DNA of 64,000 bases from Blasia pusilla (Eukaryota; Marchantiophyta; Marchantiopsida; Blasiales). The notes below the pieces were generated by a model. It saw only the letters and a list, made by a program, of their open reading frames with translations, made no database searches and was not told the DNA's origin. Shown in pieces: positions 60,352 to 64,000 of this stretch (within the stretch, counting starts at the first letter, position 1; each line of letters starts with the position of its first letter). Both the position numbers and the translations under genes were made by a program. Location of the stretch: NCBI GenBank assembly GCA_050084515.1, contig CM114275.1, positions 11,346,001 to 11,410,000 on the forward strand, given 5' to 3'.

Positions 60352-60972
60352 TGTCACATATGAGTAGCCCATAGGCCGAGATCTATCGTGGATAGGGCAT
60401 AGGAGCCAACCGACTATCTTGAGTGTAACTTTGTCCCATGGTGTCGGATGAGGTTGAGGATAGGTCCATTGTGTCAAGAACGTCATTTCTGATAACTTTT
60501 ATGTTGAGGTCTTTCACAGCCGATTGACTTGTTGACCACGTCACCCGCCCTTGGTAACCTGTGCACGCAAGTTACCAAGGGGAGGGCTATTTTTAGGGAA
60601 AGAGCCTTTTGGCTCTTCATAACCCTATATAAGAGAGGAAGATGGGTGCTCCAACGGCCCATCTTTCTCATGTTGGGCCGTTGGAGCACCTCTCTTGTAT
60701 GTGTGTGAGATAGGACTAGGGTGCTAGCATCCAGTTTCCTTGATAGCACAGGGTGGACGAGGCTCAATATGCCGATGTAGATTGAGGAGTGGAGTTTTAG
60801 GCTGGGTGTGCTATTTTTACTACTATTTATTTTTGTTGTGTGATCTCCATGTATATGTATGAGTTGATTTTTGTACATGTGTGGATCGACCCGTGTGTGG
60901 GGAAGATCGGTGTTGTGTGGTGTAGATGTGACCAGCGATGTATGTTGTGTAGCGATATGTATGCGCACGACA
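60352..60972 (+). repeat. 3' terminal repeat of copy C (A2 plus B2)
   Basis: TG..CA ended, 621 bp. It contains a TATA-like CTATATAAGAG near 60626 and three hairpins. These are CCTTGGTAAC with inverse GTTACCAAGG (60549-60581), GAGCC-TTTT-GGCTC (about 60603-60616), and GGTGCTCCAACGGCCCA with its exact complement (60645-60661 and 60674-60690). The last 136 bp (B2) are absent from the 5' repeat. Confidence 0.88.
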
Positions 60973-60976
60973 AATT

Positions 60977-62130
60977 CCTCACCAATAATGCCACCTTCCT
61001 CGCCATCATCCCACACTCGGGTTCTAATCGGCTCAAACCTTTTCATGTATTATGTGACAAAGCCAAGAACTTCATCGAGAAGATAGCCCTCCTCCATACA
61101 ACCTTTTGGACGTGCTCTTGACCTCACATATTTCTTCATAATACCCATATACCTCTCACATGGATACATCCATCTACATGAGACAGACCCACAAATATCC
61201 AACTCCTCTATGACATGGATAAGAAGATGAGTTATTACATCGAAAAAGGCTCAAGGGAAATGGATCTCGAGCAAACATAAGGTAATGGCTGTGGCTTCAT
61301 GTAGTTTTGTATATTTTGTAGTGACACTTTCTTTGCTCGGAATGATCAATGCCAATTGGATAAAAAAATTATTTGTTTGAAACCATGGGGGCAAGTTGTA
61401 ATTTACTAACAATACTGGCCAAGTCGACCATGAACTTTCCTTTTCTGAGTAAGGATTCAAGCCGTCTAAGGCTAAGCCAAACCAACAATTTCTCTTCTCG
61501 CTATTAAAGGCAGGACAGAGTGTGTCCACATGCTTCCATGCCTTTGAGTCCCCCGTATGTCTAACTAGCCCATCTTGGCTTGGGTTCTCATGTGCCCAAC
61601 ACATCAACTCAGATAAGGCCTTGGATCTAAACATTCGCCAAAGTCTTGGAATGATTGGGAAATGACGGAGGACTTTATAGGGTATTAATGATCTACCAAT
61701 TTGTCAATATCTATTTGCTGAGCACTTTGGACACCAATCATGAGTGCTTAAATCTCCACGAAAAAATACACATCCACGTGGACAAGCATGGATCACGCCG
61801 TAATCTAACCCTAGCTTCCCACTAGCTTTTGGCTAAGTAATGACTTCTTGGCACTATGTTCCCTGAGGGCAACACATGCTGTCTAAGTAATTTCAAGATT
61901 TCATCTACAGAAATATTAGGTAGATTGTGGGCTCCTGAAATTTTAAAAATATACATAAAAAATTCCAATTTTGATACCTTTGCACCGTCATATAATGGCT
62001 TACATGCTTCAACCATCTCATCATCATCTATTCGCGGATTTTAATCTACCCCTTGTGCATCATGCTGTTGTGAATGGTTAGACATCTCTCTATCATCCAA
62101 CCCTCCATAATCCCCTTCATGGAAATTATT
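60977..62130 (-). pseudogene. TNP2 transposase core (CACTA), N-terminal and central part
   Basis: In sense order: KPLYDGAKVSKLEFFMYIFK and DEILKLLRQHVLP (61822-62016 frame), then HACPRGCVFFRGD with a CPKC pair and IPRLWRMF (about 61790-61630). Next is MCWAHENPSQDGLVRHTGDS with AWKHVD, FGLALDGLNPYSEKESSWST and LLVNYNLPPWFQTNNFFIQL (61251-61634 frame). These are the signature blocks of Transposase_21/TNP2 of plant CACTA elements. The DUF4218 segment (YVRSRARPKGCMEEGYLLDE, about 61115-61060) leads up to the point where gypsy copy C is inserted. Several stops and frame changes are present. Confidence 0.8.
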
Positions 62131-62574
62131 CTATTGGGCAAAAACGTCATTCAACATTTGACCTATATCAACATGCTCATCTACACCATGTTCGTGTACA
62201 CGCACTATCCTAGGACCCCCAACTCCTTCTGCTTGAGTTTGACTCCCTTCTACATCACACCTAATGATAGTGGCTTGATGAAGCCTATTGTCATGCTCAT
62301 CTTGCAAGCACCATTCTTCATCAAAGGAGTCAAATTCCTCTTTGCCTTTCCAGATCCTACAAAGGGAGAAGCGTTGGTGTTTTTGTAGATGCTCTTCTAC
62401 CTTATGCAAAGATACGCTCTTCTGAACCTTACAAAGATTACAAGGACACGTGACACGACTTTGCCCATCCCTCCTTGCCCTGGCCTGCTCTCGACGCCAT
62501 AGCTTAAGGTCATGTCTTGCAACTCTCTCAACATTGTTGAGGGGGTGTCTAACCCTCGGGTTTGGATAGCTCAT
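62131..62574 (-). CDS. TNP2 N-terminal exon with transposase-associated domain (CACTA)
   Basis: A 147-codon frame: LKLWRREQARARRDGQSRVT, CPCNLCKVQKSVSLHKVEEH and LQKHQRFSLCRIW form the transposase-associated (HTH-like, Cys-containing) domain. Next is an acidic linker and VDEHVDIGQMLNDVF. In intact CACTA elements this domain precedes the TNP2 core, as it does here with the core at 60977-62130. The start at 62574 (MSYPNPRVRHP) is the first Met in frame. It is part of a disrupted transposase, so probably not functional alone. Confidence 0.7.
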   Translation of the reverse strand: MSYPNPRVRHPLNNVERVARHDLKLWRREQARARRDGQSRVTCPCNLCKVQKSVSLHKVEEHLQKHQRFSLCRIWKGKEEFDSFDEEWCLQDEHDNRLHQATIIRCDVEGSQTQAEGVGGPRIVRVHEHGVDEHVDIGQMLNDVFAQ

Positions 62575-63079
62575 TATGGTTTCTCATGAATATGGAAAAT
62601 TTGATGTCCTAAACCATGACACGACACCAATTCAGAGTTCACGTCTTTCCCATTCATCTCTCAGCTGACACATGACTAAAACACCATAACATAATCAAAA
62701 AATTTCATACTTGCACATAATGCTTCAATTGTAAGAGCACATGTATGATTAGTCTTCTTCTTGTTGAAACAATGTATGTCTTCAACGCCCTACTACAACA
62801 AGCCACTTGTACATATAGAACAACATGTCAAAAAATTTCCTAACCATTCATCTCTTAGAAGCAAAAGATTGTACAATTCCTAACTCTATCCATGCATGAT
62901 CCTATTCACCATCCCATTCATCTCTCAGATATAGTGTAGTGGTGACTTGCTGCATTGAGCATTCAAACAATACAACTTGACTGAATTCTTTCTATATAGA
63001 TCTATCCAAATTGAATGTGATAATGGAGAATAGAGGTCTCTGTGATCTACACCTTTCATTTCTAAAGTGGATTGTTGCT

Positions 63080-63147
<68 letters not shown>

Positions 63148-64000
63148 GGGCATCCCCCAATGCTGCCCCATATTCCATCAGATTGAGGAAGAATGATAGA
63201 GCGGTGTACATCTGATGTGATGTCTTGGAAGTGTAGGAATCATCTAATTGTCCCACACATGCTAATTACATGATTGGGATCCTCAGTAAACATTACATAC
63301 CACTGCAACAACTTTGGGCAATGAATCAAGGCTAGTGAATGTAGTGAAGGTAGGCTCCCTATACTAGCCTTACAACCATCATTACTTACCAGAACTTGTG
63401 TGGCAAATCAGATTGTTGGAGCATTCACTCCCAATTATTCCAGTTTTATATCAGAGTACCAATTTGATCTTGGATTTTATCTCCCTACCCATGTATAGCA
63501 CTGAGAACTTCATGAAGAAAAAGCAGCAGATTAAAAGGGTGTTGTGGGTGTGGCTAAGCTGAGTCTTGTAGAATCTAGTCATGGAGATGACTAGTCAGTA
63601 CCAACAACATACTTACCACCTAGTCAGAGCAGGGTACACCCTAACAGTACAGTGGATATGAGATGATAAGAAGAGCTTGAAGGCTCAAACTTGCATATTA
63701 CTTTGCAAGAGTCTGGCAGGAGTAGGGAAAACCATCTTCCATTTGATCCTAGCAAGGAAAGTCCAAAGTTGAAGAGTGAGTGGTAACTCAATAGCAGAAG
63801 TTTGAAAGACATGGACATGGAGACATGTGGGTATGAATATCCCCTAAACCTACTTTCAAGAAAAGGCGTGACCTTTTGAAGGCTAGCAATGCTCACAATG
63901 TCACGATAGTTTCTGGTCAGACCGGATGTGGCAAAAGTCTTCAGGTGTTTTGATTGGCTATTAGGTAGAGATGACTCATCTTTAGCTAATAGTTGGTGAA
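62575..64000. other. Flanking DNA, probably 5' part of the CACTA element; no gene recognised
   Basis: Short frames only (63011-63196 is driven by the GA run; 63624-63896 on the minus strand has no motif). No CACTA right terminal repeat and no dense TGACTCA array is seen up to the window edge. Confidence 0.35.
63083..63143. repeat. (GA)n microsatellite
   Basis: Uninterrupted GA run of about 61 bp. Confidence 0.97.

Larger units (their letters stand above)
51955..60972 (+). mobile_element. Gypsy copy C: methyltransferase- and PHD-bearing element nested in the CACTA transposon
   Basis: Left end TGTCACATCT, right end GCGCACGACA, each flanked by the exact 4-bp AATT (51951-51954 and 60973-60976). 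Order: terminal repeat A1 (51955 to about 52398), leader, gag, protease, cytosine-5 methyltransferase, reverse transcriptase, RNase H, integrase, PHD finger, purine tract, B1 (60214-60349), A2 (from 60352), B2 (60837-60972). LTR sequence differs from copy A except at the extreme ends and the B tail, so this is a second subfamily with the same layout. Each domain carries stops or shifts. Confidence 0.9.
44109..64000 (-). mobile_element. CACTA (En/Spm) DNA transposon, left end to beyond the window edge
   Basis: The left terminus is CACTAGAAGAAAATATCACT (44109), close to the CACTACAAGAAAA terminal repeat typical of plant CACTA elements, preceded by TTA as a possible 3-bp target. Next come subterminal TGACTCA repeats and TNP1-like coding segments at 45430-49308. 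A duplicated-domain gene (49621-50651) and TNP2 transposase in two parts (50900-51954 and 60977-62574) follow, all on the minus strand. Gypsy copy C (51955-60972) separates the two TNP2 parts. The right terminus is not seen and probably lies past 64000, so the stated end is the window limit. Confidence 0.75.

Noticed and set aside
62930-62950. Possible CACTA right end (TATAGTGTAGTGGTG)
   Set aside because: It does not match the inverse of the left end beyond TAGTG, and there is neither a TTA duplication nor a TGACTCA array.

Overview
This is a window of nuclear DNA from a land plant. It holds one well-preserved host gene, a plant glutamate receptor-like channel (GLR) on the minus strand at 11935-16371 with eight exons, in a large field of transposable elements of many ages. 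The low gene density, abundant (GA)n tracts, spliceosomal introns and a DNMT3-type methyltransferase (a class reported lost from flowering plants) suggest a seedless plant such as a fern or lycophyte. That placement is an inference with modest confidence.

Layout. 1-9.7 kb: relics of a SWIM-finger transposase, a LINE reverse transcriptase and a CACTA fragment, plus a 5'-truncated Ty3/gypsy copy (copy D, about 5829-7670). 9.7-11.9 kb: a minisatellite of about 20 units lying directly downstream of the GLR stop codon. 11.9-16.4 kb: the GLR gene. 17.9-20.9 kb: a Tourist-like MITE, small Helitron-like elements and a degenerate tandem repeat. 21.8-25.7 kb: an LTR with a 252-bp (TG)n tract, tRNA primer site and gag relic; a solo LTR; an antisense gag-protease relic. 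25733-35999: a 10.3-kb gypsy element on the minus strand (copy A) with matching target duplications. About 36.1-41.2 kb: a truncated plus-strand copy (copy B). 42.3-44.0 kb: an N4/N6 amino-methyltransferase-like relic and a cluster of palindromic motifs. 44109 to beyond 62574: a CACTA DNA transposon on the minus strand, split by a further gypsy element (copy C, 51955-60972).

The main result is the gypsy family represented by copies A, B, C and D and a solo LTR. Its internal order is gag (with zinc knuckle), aspartic protease, a DNMT3-like cytosine-5 DNA methyltransferase, reverse transcriptase, RNase H, integrase and, in A and C, a C-terminal PHD finger. The methyltransferase lies between protease and reverse transcriptase in A, B and C. 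The ends are also unusual. In two subfamilies with diverged LTRs (A and C) the order is A1-internal-B1-A2-B2: the 5' repeat lacks the final B block, and an extra B block lies directly upstream of the 3' repeat, just after a conserved purine tract. Copies A and C and the solo LTR each have a perfect 4-bp target duplication, so these ends look like true insertion ends. The family therefore combines two chromatin modules (a writer-like methyltransferase and a reader-like PHD finger) with a permuted terminal-repeat layout.

Every retroelement copy seen carries stop codons or frameshifts, so none is likely to be autonomous as it stands. All family assignments come from motifs read by eye; no database search was run.
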